Below, piece after piece: positions 36,371-44,101 of a DNA stretch of 64,000 nucleotides. Origin of the DNA: JACCWP01 sp963785115 (lineage in GTDB: Bacteria; Actinomycetota; Actinomycetes; Propionibacteriales; Nocardioidaceae); the NCBI GenBank assembly GCA_963785115.1, contig CAWATY010000031.1, positions 1 to 64,000 on the forward strand. Reading direction: 5' to 3'. The position numbers and the translations under genes are program-made. Within the stretch, counting starts at the first letter, position 1, and every line of letters begins with the position of its first letter. The notes below the pieces were generated by a model. The model saw only the letters and a list, made by a program, of their open reading frames with translations. It was not told where the DNA came from and searched no databases.

Positions 36371-37384
36371 TCAGCTGCTCTCACGGACGACGTCGGCCGC
36401 CGCCTTGTCGGTGCGCAGGCCCTGGTAGCGCGGGTGGCGCAGCCGGCCGTCGCGGGTCCACTCGGTGAAGCCGATCTCGGCGACCAGCTCGGGCTCGACC
36501 CAGTGCGCGCGGGGCTCGCGCACAGCGTCGACGAACGGTGCGTCGTCGCGGGCCAGGCCGTCGAGCCGCTGCCGCAGGTCGCGCAGCACCTTCTCGGTGA
36601 AGCCGGTGCCGACCTTGCCGGCGTAGCGCAGCCCGCGCGCGTCGTGGTAGCCGACCAGCAGCGCGCCGAGCGCCTGCCGGGACCCCTGTGGGTCGGTCCA
36701 GCCGCCGACCACCAGCTCCTGGCCGGCCTCGCACTTCATCTTCAGCCAGTCCTGGCTGCGCCCGTGCCGGTACGGCGCGCCGGCCCGCTTGGCGATCAGC
36801 CCCTCCCACCCGTGCCTGCAGGCGTAGCCGTAGTAGTCCTCGCCGGTGGCGTTGCGGTGCGCCGAGAAGCGCAGCGGCTCGGCCCAGCCCAGCGCGCGGC
36901 GCAGCACCCGCTTACGGGTACGCAGCGGCAGCCGGGTCAGGTCCTGGCCGGCGGCGTCGATGAGGTCGAACAGGTACAGGTGCACCGCCACACCGGTGGC
37001 CTCGATCCGTCGCGCGTCGCGCAGGTGGATCCGCGCCTGCAGCCGGCTGAAGCTCGTCCGGCCCCGCTCGAACGCCACGATCTCGCCGTCGGCGAGCAGG
37101 TCGCCGCCCGCCTGGGCTTCCAGCGCCTCGACCAGCTCGGGGTAGCCGCCGGACATGTCGTTGCCGTTGCGGGACAGCAGCACGGCCTTGCCGTGGCGCA
37201 CCCGCACGAGTGCTCGTACGCCGTCCAGCTTGCGCTCGAACAGCCAGCCGGGGTCGCTGAACCGCCGGTCGGTGAGCGTGGCCAGCTGCGGCTCGACCCA
37301 GCCGCTGCTCGCCGGACGCAGCCGCTCGCGCTCGGCGTCGGAGAGCAGCGCGAGCGCCGCGCCCTCCCCGTCGCGTCGACTCAT
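36371..37384 (-). CDS. ATP-dependent DNA ligase, LigC/LigD type
   Basis: The 337-residue ligase has motif I FERKLDGVRALVRVRHG with the AMP-accepting lysine, motif III LYLFDLIDAAG, motif IV WEGLIAKRAGAPYRHGRS and motif V WLKMKCEAGQELVVGGW. The OB domain follows (YAGKVGTGFTEKVLRDL). No polymerase or phosphoesterase domain is attached, so it is a stand-alone ligase of the kind used in NHEJ-like repair. No Ku gene is in the window. The stop is 12 bases before the TPP enzyme start. Confidence 0.9.
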   Translation of the reverse strand: MSRRDGEGAALALLSDAERERLRPASSGWVEPQLATLTDRRFSDPGWLFERKLDGVRALVRVRHGKAVLLSRNGNDMSGGYPELVEALEAQAGGDLLADGEIVAFERGRTSFSRLQARIHLRDARRIEATGVAVHLYLFDLIDAAGQDLTRLPLRTRKRVLRRALGWAEPLRFSAHRNATGEDYYGYACRHGWEGLIAKRAGAPYRHGRSQDWLKMKCEAGQELVVGGWTDPQGSRQALGALLVGYHDARGLRYAGKVGTGFTEKVLRDLRQRLDGLARDDAPFVDAVREPRAHWVEPELVAEIGFTEWTRDGRLRHPRYQGLRTDKAAADVVRESS

Positions 37385-37452
37385 GGGCGCACGCTAGCCC
37401 GGACCGTCGGTGTCGACCTGCGGAGCACCACGGGTGGAGGCACAGTGGCCCC

Positions 37453-37734
37453 ATGGCTACCAAGAAGAAGAAGGCCGACCCCGGCCCGAGCGTCAAGGAC
37501 GCAAAGGTCTACGAGAAGGTGCGCGGTGAGGGCGCCAGCAAGGGCAAGGCCGCCCGGATCGCCAACGCCGCGGCGGGGTCCTCGCGCAAGCAGGTCGGCA
37601 AGAAGGGCGGCAAGTCGCCGTCGTACGACGACTGGAGCAAGTCCGCGCTCTATGACCGGGCCAAGGACATCGGCATCGAGGGCCGCTCGTCGATGAGCAA
37701 GCAGCAGCTGATCAAGGCGCTGCGCAACTCCTGA
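37453..37734 (+). CDS. small lysine-rich DUF7218/Rho-N-like protein
   Basis: The 93-residue protein is strongly basic (MATKKKKADPGPSVKD; SRKQVGKKGGKSPSYDDWSK) and ends in a SAP/Rho-N-like helix pair (LYDRAKDIGIEGRSSMSKQQ). Nucleic-acid binding is likely. This small family is widespread in actinomycetes without a settled role. It is divergent from the ligase with 68 bases between starts. Confidence 0.8.
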   Translation: MATKKKKADPGPSVKDAKVYEKVRGEGASKGKAARIANAAAGSSRKQVGKKGGKSPSYDDWSKSALYDRAKDIGIEGRSSMSKQQLIKALRNS

Positions 37735-37764
37735 GCCAGGCTCGTCTGGCGGCGGGTGCCGCCG

Positions 37765-39096
37765 TCAGGCGTCGGCCTCGGTGAGCAGGTCGCGGTCGCG
37801 GGTCTCCGGTGACCAGACGGCCGCGAGCAGGCTGACCAGCATCAGCGCGATCATGTAGACCGCGACCGGCCACCACGCGTCGGAGGCCCACGCGATCAGC
37901 GACGAGCAGATCAGCGGGGAGACACCGCCGCCGACCACCGACGAGAACTCCCGGCCCAGCGCAACGCCCGCGTAGCGGTACCGCGAGCCCACCAGCTCGG
38001 GGAACCAGGCGGCCTGCACGCCGACAGTGCCGTACGCGGCGAACACGAAACCGACCACGACCACCAGGTAGACCAGCGCGGTGTTGCCGGTGGTGACCAG
38101 CGCCAGCCCCGGCACGGTGAACACCACCAGGAATCCGGCGATGAACAGGAAGACAGGGCGCCGTCCGTAGCGGTCACCCAGCAGTCCGGCGACGTACGCC
38201 GACACGCACGCGGCGAGGGCACCGGCGAGCAGCACCTTGGGGATCAACGAGTCGTCGACGCCGACGGTCTCGACCAGGTAGGCGGCGATGAACACCTGGT
38301 AGATGTACGAGTGCGTGTTGCCCCCGATGTTGAGGAAGAACACCCGGGCCAGCGCGCGCTTGCCGTTCGCGAGCACGTCGGTCACGGGGACCCGCGGCAC
38401 CTCCTCGATCCGGTCGCGGACGTCCTGGAACACCGGTGACTCGCGGAGGCGTCGCCGGATGATGTACGCCGCGATCGTGACGAAGACGCTGCTGAGGAAG
38501 ACCAGTCGCCAGCCCCAGGAGTCCAGCGCGTCGTCGCTGAGCTGCTGGGCCCCCAGCCAGACGGCCGCGCCCAGCGCGGTGCCTGCTGCGGCGCCGACGT
38601 AGACCAGCGAAGCCAGCCGGCCGCGGGACCCGACGGGCGCGGTCTCGGTGACCAGCACGATGCCGCCGGCCTGCTCGGCGCCGGCCCCCAGGCCCTGCAG
38701 CAGCCGGCACGCGACGAGCAGCACCGGCGCCCAGACACCGACCTGGGAGTAGGTGGGCAGCAGCCCGATGGCCAGCGTGGCGAAGCCCATCAGGAACAGC
38801 GTGGTGACCAGCACGAACTTGCGGCCCCAGCGGTCGCCGACGAGCGAGAACACCAGCCCGCCCACCGGCCGGGCGGCGAACCCGACGGCATACGTGGCGA
38901 AGCTGGCGATCACGCCCGCTGCGGGGCTGGCGTCGGGGAAGAACAGCGCGGGGAACACGATCGCCGCCGCGGTGCCGTAGATGACGAAGTCGTACTGCTC
39001 CAGCGCGGTGCCGACGAGGCCCGCCCACGCCGCCCGGCGCACCGTGGGCTGGTCGGCGTGGGTCGTCGCCGCTCCGTCGCGGTCGAGGGTGGCCAT
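37765..39096 (-). CDS. MFS transporter, metabolite:H+ symporter (MHS) type
   Basis: The 443-residue membrane protein has twelve predicted helices. TALEQYDFVIYGTAAAIVFP in helix 1 and RPVGGLVFSLVGDRWGRKF between helices 2 and 3 are typical of the MHS/ProP-ShiA branch, which imports organic acids or osmolytes with protons. GRLASLVYVGAAAGTALGAA is in helix 5. The ATG at 39096 places the first helix correctly; the longer open frame crosses the helicase gene and is not used. Confidence 0.9.
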   Translation of the reverse strand: MATLDRDGAATTHADQPTVRRAAWAGLVGTALEQYDFVIYGTAAAIVFPALFFPDASPAAGVIASFATYAVGFAARPVGGLVFSLVGDRWGRKFVLVTTLFLMGFATLAIGLLPTYSQVGVWAPVLLVACRLLQGLGAGAEQAGGIVLVTETAPVGSRGRLASLVYVGAAAGTALGAAVWLGAQQLSDDALDSWGWRLVFLSSVFVTIAAYIIRRRLRESPVFQDVRDRIEEVPRVPVTDVLANGKRALARVFFLNIGGNTHSYIYQVFIAAYLVETVGVDDSLIPKVLLAGALAACVSAYVAGLLGDRYGRRPVFLFIAGFLVVFTVPGLALVTTGNTALVYLVVVVGFVFAAYGTVGVQAAWFPELVGSRYRYAGVALGREFSSVVGGGVSPLICSSLIAWASDAWWPVAVYMIALMLVSLLAAVWSPETRDRDLLTEADA

Positions 39097-39134
39097 GGCG
39101 CTCCGTCCGGCGGGGTCCCCGTCCGCCGCGCACC

Positions 39135-41237
39135 CTAGGACATTTCGGGCGCCTCGGCAGGTCGGAGCCGGCGCAGCGCGGCCCGCGCGACGTCGCGATC
39201 GGTCGTTCGCCACATCGGCGGCAGCGAGGCGGCGAGGAAGGTGCCGTAGCGGGCGGTGACCAGCCGCGGGTCGAGCACCGCGACGACCCCGCGGTCGTCG
39301 GCGCGCCGGATCAGCCGGCCGCTGCCCTGCGCGAGCAGCAGCGCGGCGTGGGTGGCGGCCACGCTCATGAACCCGTTGCCGCCGCGTCGCTCGACGGCCC
39401 GCTGCCGGGCGCTCATCAGCGGGTCGTCGGGGCGCGGGAACGGGACCCGGTCGATGATCACCAGCTGGCACGTCTCGCCCGGCAGGTCGACGCCCTGCCA
39501 CAGCGACAGCGTGCCGAACAGGCAGGTGCGCGGGTCCTCGACGAAGCGGCGGGCGAGCACCGGCAGCTGGGCGTCGCCCTGGCACCACAGGTCGAGGTCG
39601 GGCAGCGCCTCGCGGACGTGCTCGGCGGCGGTCTCGGCGGCGCGGCGGGAGGAGAACAGCCCGAGGGTACGGCCGTCGGCGGCCTCGACCAGGGCGGTGA
39701 TCTCGTCCAGCTGGGCGGTGCCGAGTCCGTCGCGGCCCGGGGGCGGCAGGTGCCGGGCGACGTACAGGATCGCCTGCCGGGCGTAGTCGAACGGCGAGCC
39801 CACGTCGAGGCCGCGCCAGGTGACCGGGTGCGGCTCGTCGGTGTCGCTGTCGTCGGGCTCGGGGTCTTCGTCGGTGTCGGTGTCGGTGTCGTCGTCGACG
39901 GCAGCGTCGGGCTCGACCGCCTCGGCGGGTGCCTCGAGCGGGGCGTCGCCCTGCCGCTCCTCGGGGCGCAGCCCGACCGACGCCGCGAGCGGCTCGAAGC
40001 CGCCGCCCAGCTTGAGGGTTGCGCTGGTCATCACCACGGTGGTCTTGCCGAACAGCTTGTCCCGCAACGAGAGCGAGACGTCGAGCGGCGCGACCCGCAG
40101 CTCGTTGCCGCCGCGGGTGCGGTCCCGCTCGTGCACCCAACGGACGTCGTGCTCGCTTCCGGCCGCGATCCGCTCGGCCACCTTGCGTACCTCGTCGGCG
40201 GCCCCCTTCGCCTGCTGTCGCACTGCGTCGACGTCGCCCTCGACCCCGGCGTCCTGGCGGCCGCCGAGGGCGGAAAAGCAGGCGCGCGCGGCGTCCCGTA
40301 CGAGCGCCAGCGCATCGGCGACGTCGTCGGGCACCGTGTCGAGCCGACCGCCCGGGAGCCCGCCCAGCGCCTCGCGCAGCGCCTCGGCGGCGTCGAGCAG
40401 GTCCTCGGCCGGCTCGGCCGCCTCGGGTCCGCCCGCGGAGCGCACCCGGCGCGCGGCCCGGTCGACCACGAACGGCGACAGCTCGTCGGTGGACGCCTGG
40501 GTGACGCGGGCGACCAGCTCGTGCCCCTCGTCGATGACGACGGCGTCGTGCTCGGGCAGCATCGGCACGCCGTCGATGGCGTGGATGGCCAGCAGCGCGT
40601 GGTTGGTGACGACGACCTGCGCGGCGTGGGCGGTCTCGCGGGCCAGCTCGGCGAAGCACTCGCCGGCGTAGGGGCAGCGCTGCGCGCCCAGGCACTCCCG
40701 GTGGTTCACCGACACCTGGCCCCAGCCGCGCTCGGTGTGCGTGGGCGCCGAGTCGCGGTCGCCGTTCCCCTCCTGCTCGGCCTGCTCCTCGGCCCAGGCG
40801 CGCAGCCGCACGACCTCGCCGCCGAGGGTGCCCTCGGGCACCTCGATGAGCACGCCGGTGTCGTCCGGAGCGCCTTCGCGGACCCGGTGCAGACAGGCGT
40901 AGTTGGACCGGCCCTTGAGCACGGCGTAGGGGACGTCAGCGGTGCCGCGCGCGCCGAGCTGCTCGCGGGCGCCGGCGACCAGCGCGGGCAGGTCGCGCTC
41001 GACCAGCTGGTGCTGCAGCGCGAGGGTGGCCGTGGCGACGACAACCCGGCGGCGATGCAGCAGCGCCGGCACCAGGTAGCCGAGCGACTTGCCGGTGCCC
41101 GTACCGGCCTGCACCAGCAGGTGCTCGCGCCGGTCGAGCGCGGCCTCGACGGCATCGGCCATGGCTACCTGGCCGGACCGTTCCTCCCCGCCGAACGACG
41201 CGACCGCCGCGTGCAGCACCTCGCGGACCCGGCTCAC
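39135..41237 (-). CDS. DinG-like ATP-dependent DNA helicase
   Basis: The 700-residue helicase of superfamily 2 (XPD/DinG) has Walker A HLLVQAGTGTGKSLGYLVPA, Walker B AVVIDEGHELVARVTQAS and motif VI LLAQGSGRLIRRADDRG. Four cysteines for a 4Fe-4S cluster are in YACLHR and ECLGAQRCPYAGEC. An acidic insert rich in D, T and E (about residues 455-480) is encoded by GTCGGTGTC-type repeats near 39840-39900 and is likely a flexible loop. The expected role is removal of R-loops, G4 or D-loops during repair. No LexA box was seen upstream. Confidence 0.92.
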   Translation of the reverse strand: MSRVREVLHAAVASFGGEERSGQVAMADAVEAALDRREHLLVQAGTGTGKSLGYLVPALLHRRRVVVATATLALQHQLVERDLPALVAGAREQLGARGTADVPYAVLKGRSNYACLHRVREGAPDDTGVLIEVPEGTLGGEVVRLRAWAEEQAEQEGNGDRDSAPTHTERGWGQVSVNHRECLGAQRCPYAGECFAELARETAHAAQVVVTNHALLAIHAIDGVPMLPEHDAVVIDEGHELVARVTQASTDELSPFVVDRAARRVRSAGGPEAAEPAEDLLDAAEALREALGGLPGGRLDTVPDDVADALALVRDAARACFSALGGRQDAGVEGDVDAVRQQAKGAADEVRKVAERIAAGSEHDVRWVHERDRTRGGNELRVAPLDVSLSLRDKLFGKTTVVMTSATLKLGGGFEPLAASVGLRPEERQGDAPLEAPAEAVEPDAAVDDDTDTDTDEDPEPDDSDTDEPHPVTWRGLDVGSPFDYARQAILYVARHLPPPGRDGLGTAQLDEITALVEAADGRTLGLFSSRRAAETAAEHVREALPDLDLWCQGDAQLPVLARRFVEDPRTCLFGTLSLWQGVDLPGETCQLVIIDRVPFPRPDDPLMSARQRAVERRGGNGFMSVAATHAALLLAQGSGRLIRRADDRGVVAVLDPRLVTARYGTFLAASLPPMWRTTDRDVARAALRRLRPAEAPEMS

Positions 41238-41308
41238 CGGGCCACGCTAGCCGGGCCAACCCCCGCCCTCCCCCGCGTCCACACCCGAGCGGGCCGGACA
41301 GGGCCGCT

Positions 41309-41387
41309 GGGTTTCCCAAGTGAACGTGGGAAACCGAAGGTTCCACCGCGGAGCGACACGGGGGAACCTCGGGTTTCGCGGTAGAAC
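41309..41387 (+). repeat. ~80-bp double-hairpin element, family 2
   Basis: GGGTTTCCCAAG and CGTGGGAAACC form the first stem; GAAGGTTCCACC and GGGGGAACCTCG the second, followed by GGTTTCGCGG. It is 54 bases before a family 1B copy. Confidence 0.8.
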
Positions 41388-41441
41388 CGGACCCGGGTCT
41401 GGTCTCAGAGCGGCGCTGGCGTACGCGGACGGCGCGCCGCC

Positions 41442-41496
41442 GACTGGCGCAAGACTCCCCGATCCGGGCCCGAGAACGCGCACTCTTGCGCCACTC
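41442..41496 (+). repeat. 55-bp palindromic element, family 1B
   Basis: GACTGGCGCAAG (one base changed from the other copies) and CTTGCGCCACTC close the element. Together with the family 2 element it fills most of the 304-base gap between the hflX stop and the helicase start. Confidence 0.8.
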
Positions 41497-41541
41497 GGCG
41501 AGCCGGGGGCGGGGCGACGGCCTGCCAGGGCCCGGGGCGGG

Positions 41542-43062
41542 TCAGCGGGCGGCGGTGGCGTACGCGGACAGGGCGCCGGCGAGCGTGGCGCCGACCCGGG
41601 CGACGACGGCGGTGCCGTCGCCGGTGTGCTCCAGCGAGACGACCTCACCGGTGGTGTGGATCTGGTTGAGCAGGTCGCCGCGCTCGTACGGGAGCAGCAC
41701 GCTGACCTCGACCTGGGGGCGCGGCAGCTCGCCCTCGACCGCGAGCAGGACGTCGGCGATGCCCTCACCGGTACGGGCGGAGCACACCACCGCGTGCGGC
41801 TCGCGGGCCTGCAGCCGGGCCAGCACCATCGGGTCGGCGGTGTCGGACTTGTTGACGACCACGATCTCCGGCACCCGGTCGGCGCCGATCTCGGCAAGCA
41901 CCTCGCGTACCGCGGCCAGCTGGCCCTCGGGGTCGGCGTGCGACCCGTCGACCACGTGCAGGATGAGGTCGGAGTCGGCGACCTCCTCCAGGGTGGAGCG
42001 GAATGCCTCGACCAGCTGGTGCGGCAGGTGCCGGACGAAGCCGACGGTGTCGCTCAGCGTGTAGACCCGCCCGTCGGAGGTCTGGGTACGGCGGATGGTC
42101 GGGTCGAGGGTCGCGAACAGCGCGTCCTCGACCAGCACGCCCGCGCCGGTGAGCCGGTTGAGCAGCGACGACTTGCCGGCGTTGGTGTAGCCGGCGATCG
42201 ACACCGCCGGCACCTCGTGCCGTCGACGCTCGGCCTTCTTGGTGTCCCGGGTGCCGCGCAGCTTCTTCAGCTCGCGGCGAAGCTTGGCGATCTTGGTGTT
42301 GATCCGGCGCCGGTCGGTCTCGAGCTTGGTCTCACCGGGACCACGACCGCCGATGCCGCCGCCCTGCGAGCCGACCCGGCCGCCGGCCTGGCGGGACAGG
42401 TTGCCGCCCCAGCCGCGCAGCCGCTGGGTCATGTACTGCAGCTGGGCCAGCTCGACCTGCGCCTTGCCCTCGTGCGACTTGGCGTGCTGGGCGAAGATGT
42501 CGAGGATCAGCGCGGTCCGGTCGACGACCTTGACCTTGACCCGGTCCTCGAGGTTGCGCAGCTGGCTCGGGGTGAGCTCACCGTCGCAGATCACCGTGTC
42601 GGCTCCGGTGGAGTCGACCGCCGCGCGCAGGTCGTCGACCTTGCCGCGCCCGATGTACGTCGCCGGGTCGGGCTTCTGTCGGCGCTGCAGCATCGCCTCG
42701 AGCACCTGCGAGCCCGCGGTCTCGGCGAGCAGCTTGAGCTCGGCCAGCGAGTTCTCGGCGTCCTCGGTCGTCGAGCCCTGGCCCCACACCCCCACCAGCA
42801 CGACCCGCTCCAGCCGCAGCTGGCGGTACTCGACCTCGCTGATGTCCTCGAGCTCGGTCGACAGGCTGGCGACCCGGCGCAGCGAGTTGCGGTCCTCGAG
42901 GTCCATCGAGCCCGCGTCGGACGCGTCGGCAGCGCCGTGGGGCGCGTCGGTAGAGCCGTCGGCGGTGTCGTCGCTGACGTCGGCCTCGTCGGCGGGGTCC
43001 TCGACGACCATCGGCAGGTCAGCCAGGTCGTCGGGCCGCTCGGGTACGTACGGGGATGTCAT
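41542..43062 (-). CDS. hflX: GTPase HflX
   Basis: HflX is a ribosome-splitting GTPase that rescues stalled ribosomes under stress. The N-terminal glycine-rich domain ends in GGRGPGETKLETDRRRI. The G1 motif is SIAGYTNAGKSSLLNRLTGA, the G3 site DTVGF and the G4 motif VVNKSD. An acidic 50-residue N-terminal tail is extra to the core. Length 506. The 120-base gap to dapF holds no gene or strong hairpin. hflX-dapF-miaA-miaB order is conserved in related actinomycetes. Confidence 0.95.
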   Translation of the reverse strand: MTSPYVPERPDDLADLPMVVEDPADEADVSDDTADGSTDAPHGAADASDAGSMDLEDRNSLRRVASLSTELEDISEVEYRQLRLERVVLVGVWGQGSTTEDAENSLAELKLLAETAGSQVLEAMLQRRQKPDPATYIGRGKVDDLRAAVDSTGADTVICDGELTPSQLRNLEDRVKVKVVDRTALILDIFAQHAKSHEGKAQVELAQLQYMTQRLRGWGGNLSRQAGGRVGSQGGGIGGRGPGETKLETDRRRINTKIAKLRRELKKLRGTRDTKKAERRRHEVPAVSIAGYTNAGKSSLLNRLTGAGVLVEDALFATLDPTIRRTQTSDGRVYTLSDTVGFVRHLPHQLVEAFRSTLEEVADSDLILHVVDGSHADPEGQLAAVREVLAEIGADRVPEIVVVNKSDTADPMVLARLQAREPHAVVCSARTGEGIADVLLAVEGELPRPQVEVSVLLPYERGDLLNQIHTTGEVVSLEHTGDGTAVVARVGATLAGALSAYATAAR

Positions 43063-43182
43063 ATGCCTCGTCTCAACGTCGCGACCGCGGGGACTGTTCC
43101 GTCCGACTCTGCGTCTTGCCCCGTGCGCCGCCCTGCGATGGTCGCACGTGCTGCCGTCCGGTTCACCCGACTTTCCCGGCCG

Positions 43183-44037
43183 TCAGCGACCGGGCCAGCC
43201 CATGTCGCCGCGGGCGACGACGACCGCGGGGCCGGTGAGCACCGCGTGCCCGTCGGCGCGCCAGGTGACGTCCAGCCTGCCGCCGGGCACGTCCACGGTG
43301 TACGTGACCGGCCGCTCGTCGCCCGTCGCGGCGGCCTGTGCGATCGCCGCCGCGCAGACCCCGGTGCCGCACGAGCGGGTCTCGCCGGAGCCGCGCTCGT
43401 GCACCCGCATCGTCAGCGACGTGGCACCGGTGCGCTGCACGAGCTCGACGTTGACGCCCTCGGGGTAGACCGCCTGGTCGTAGCCCGGGGGCTCGAGCTC
43501 GCGCCCGATCGCTGACAGGTCGTCGACCACCGCCACCGCGTGCGGGTTGCCGGTGTCGACATGGACCGCGTCCAGCCGCCGGCCGCACACCTTCACCCAC
43601 GTCAGGCCGCGGACCTCCGGCACGCCCAAGTCGACGCTGATCGGGCCGCTGGGCCCGCTGGGGTCGTACGTCAGCTGCTTGACCCCGTCGACGGTGCCGA
43701 TCCCGATCGGGAAGGCCGGGTCGACGAGGCCCTCCTCGGCCAGCCACCTCGCGTACACCCGGATGCCGTTGCCGCACATCTGCGACACCGACCCGTCGGC
43801 GTTGCGGTAGTCCATGAACCACTCCGCGGCCTCGGCCGTCGCGGTGCCGGCGCCGGGCATCGCGGCCGACCGCACCACCCGCAGCACCCCGTCGGCGCCG
43901 AGCCCGCGCCGGCGGTGGCAGAGCGCGGCGACGAAGGCGGGGTCGAGCTCGCCGTGCACGCTGCCGTCGGGGTCGGGCAGCAGCACGAAGTCGTTCTCGG
44001 TGCCGTGGCCCTTGGCCCAGGCGAAGTGCGCGCTCAT
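43183..44037 (-). CDS. dapF: diaminopimelate epimerase
   Basis: DapF converts LL- to meso-diaminopimelate for lysine and peptidoglycan. WAKGHGTENDFVLLPDPDGS is the N-terminal signature. The two catalytic cysteines are in DGSVSQMCGNGIRVYARW and GETRSCGTGVCAAAIAQA. The 284-residue length is normal. The ATG at 44037 (MSAHFAWAKG) fits the family; an upstream start would add residues with no homology pattern. Confidence 0.96.
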   Translation of the reverse strand: MSAHFAWAKGHGTENDFVLLPDPDGSVHGELDPAFVAALCHRRRGLGADGVLRVVRSAAMPGAGTATAEAAEWFMDYRNADGSVSQMCGNGIRVYARWLAEEGLVDPAFPIGIGTVDGVKQLTYDPSGPSGPISVDLGVPEVRGLTWVKVCGRRLDAVHVDTGNPHAVAVVDDLSAIGRELEPPGYDQAVYPEGVNVELVQRTGATSLTMRVHERGSGETRSCGTGVCAAAIAQAAATGDERPVTYTVDVPGGRLDVTWRADGHAVLTGPAVVVARGDMGWPGR

Positions 44038-44101
44038 CGCCGACCAGCGTACGGGCGGGCATGGCCCCGGCAGGCCGTCCACCCGAGACCAGGCCTAGCG
44101 G

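Noticed and set aside
15074..41496. CRISPR-like repeats
   Set aside because: The repeats are kilobases apart, self-complementary and without regular spacers or cas genes.
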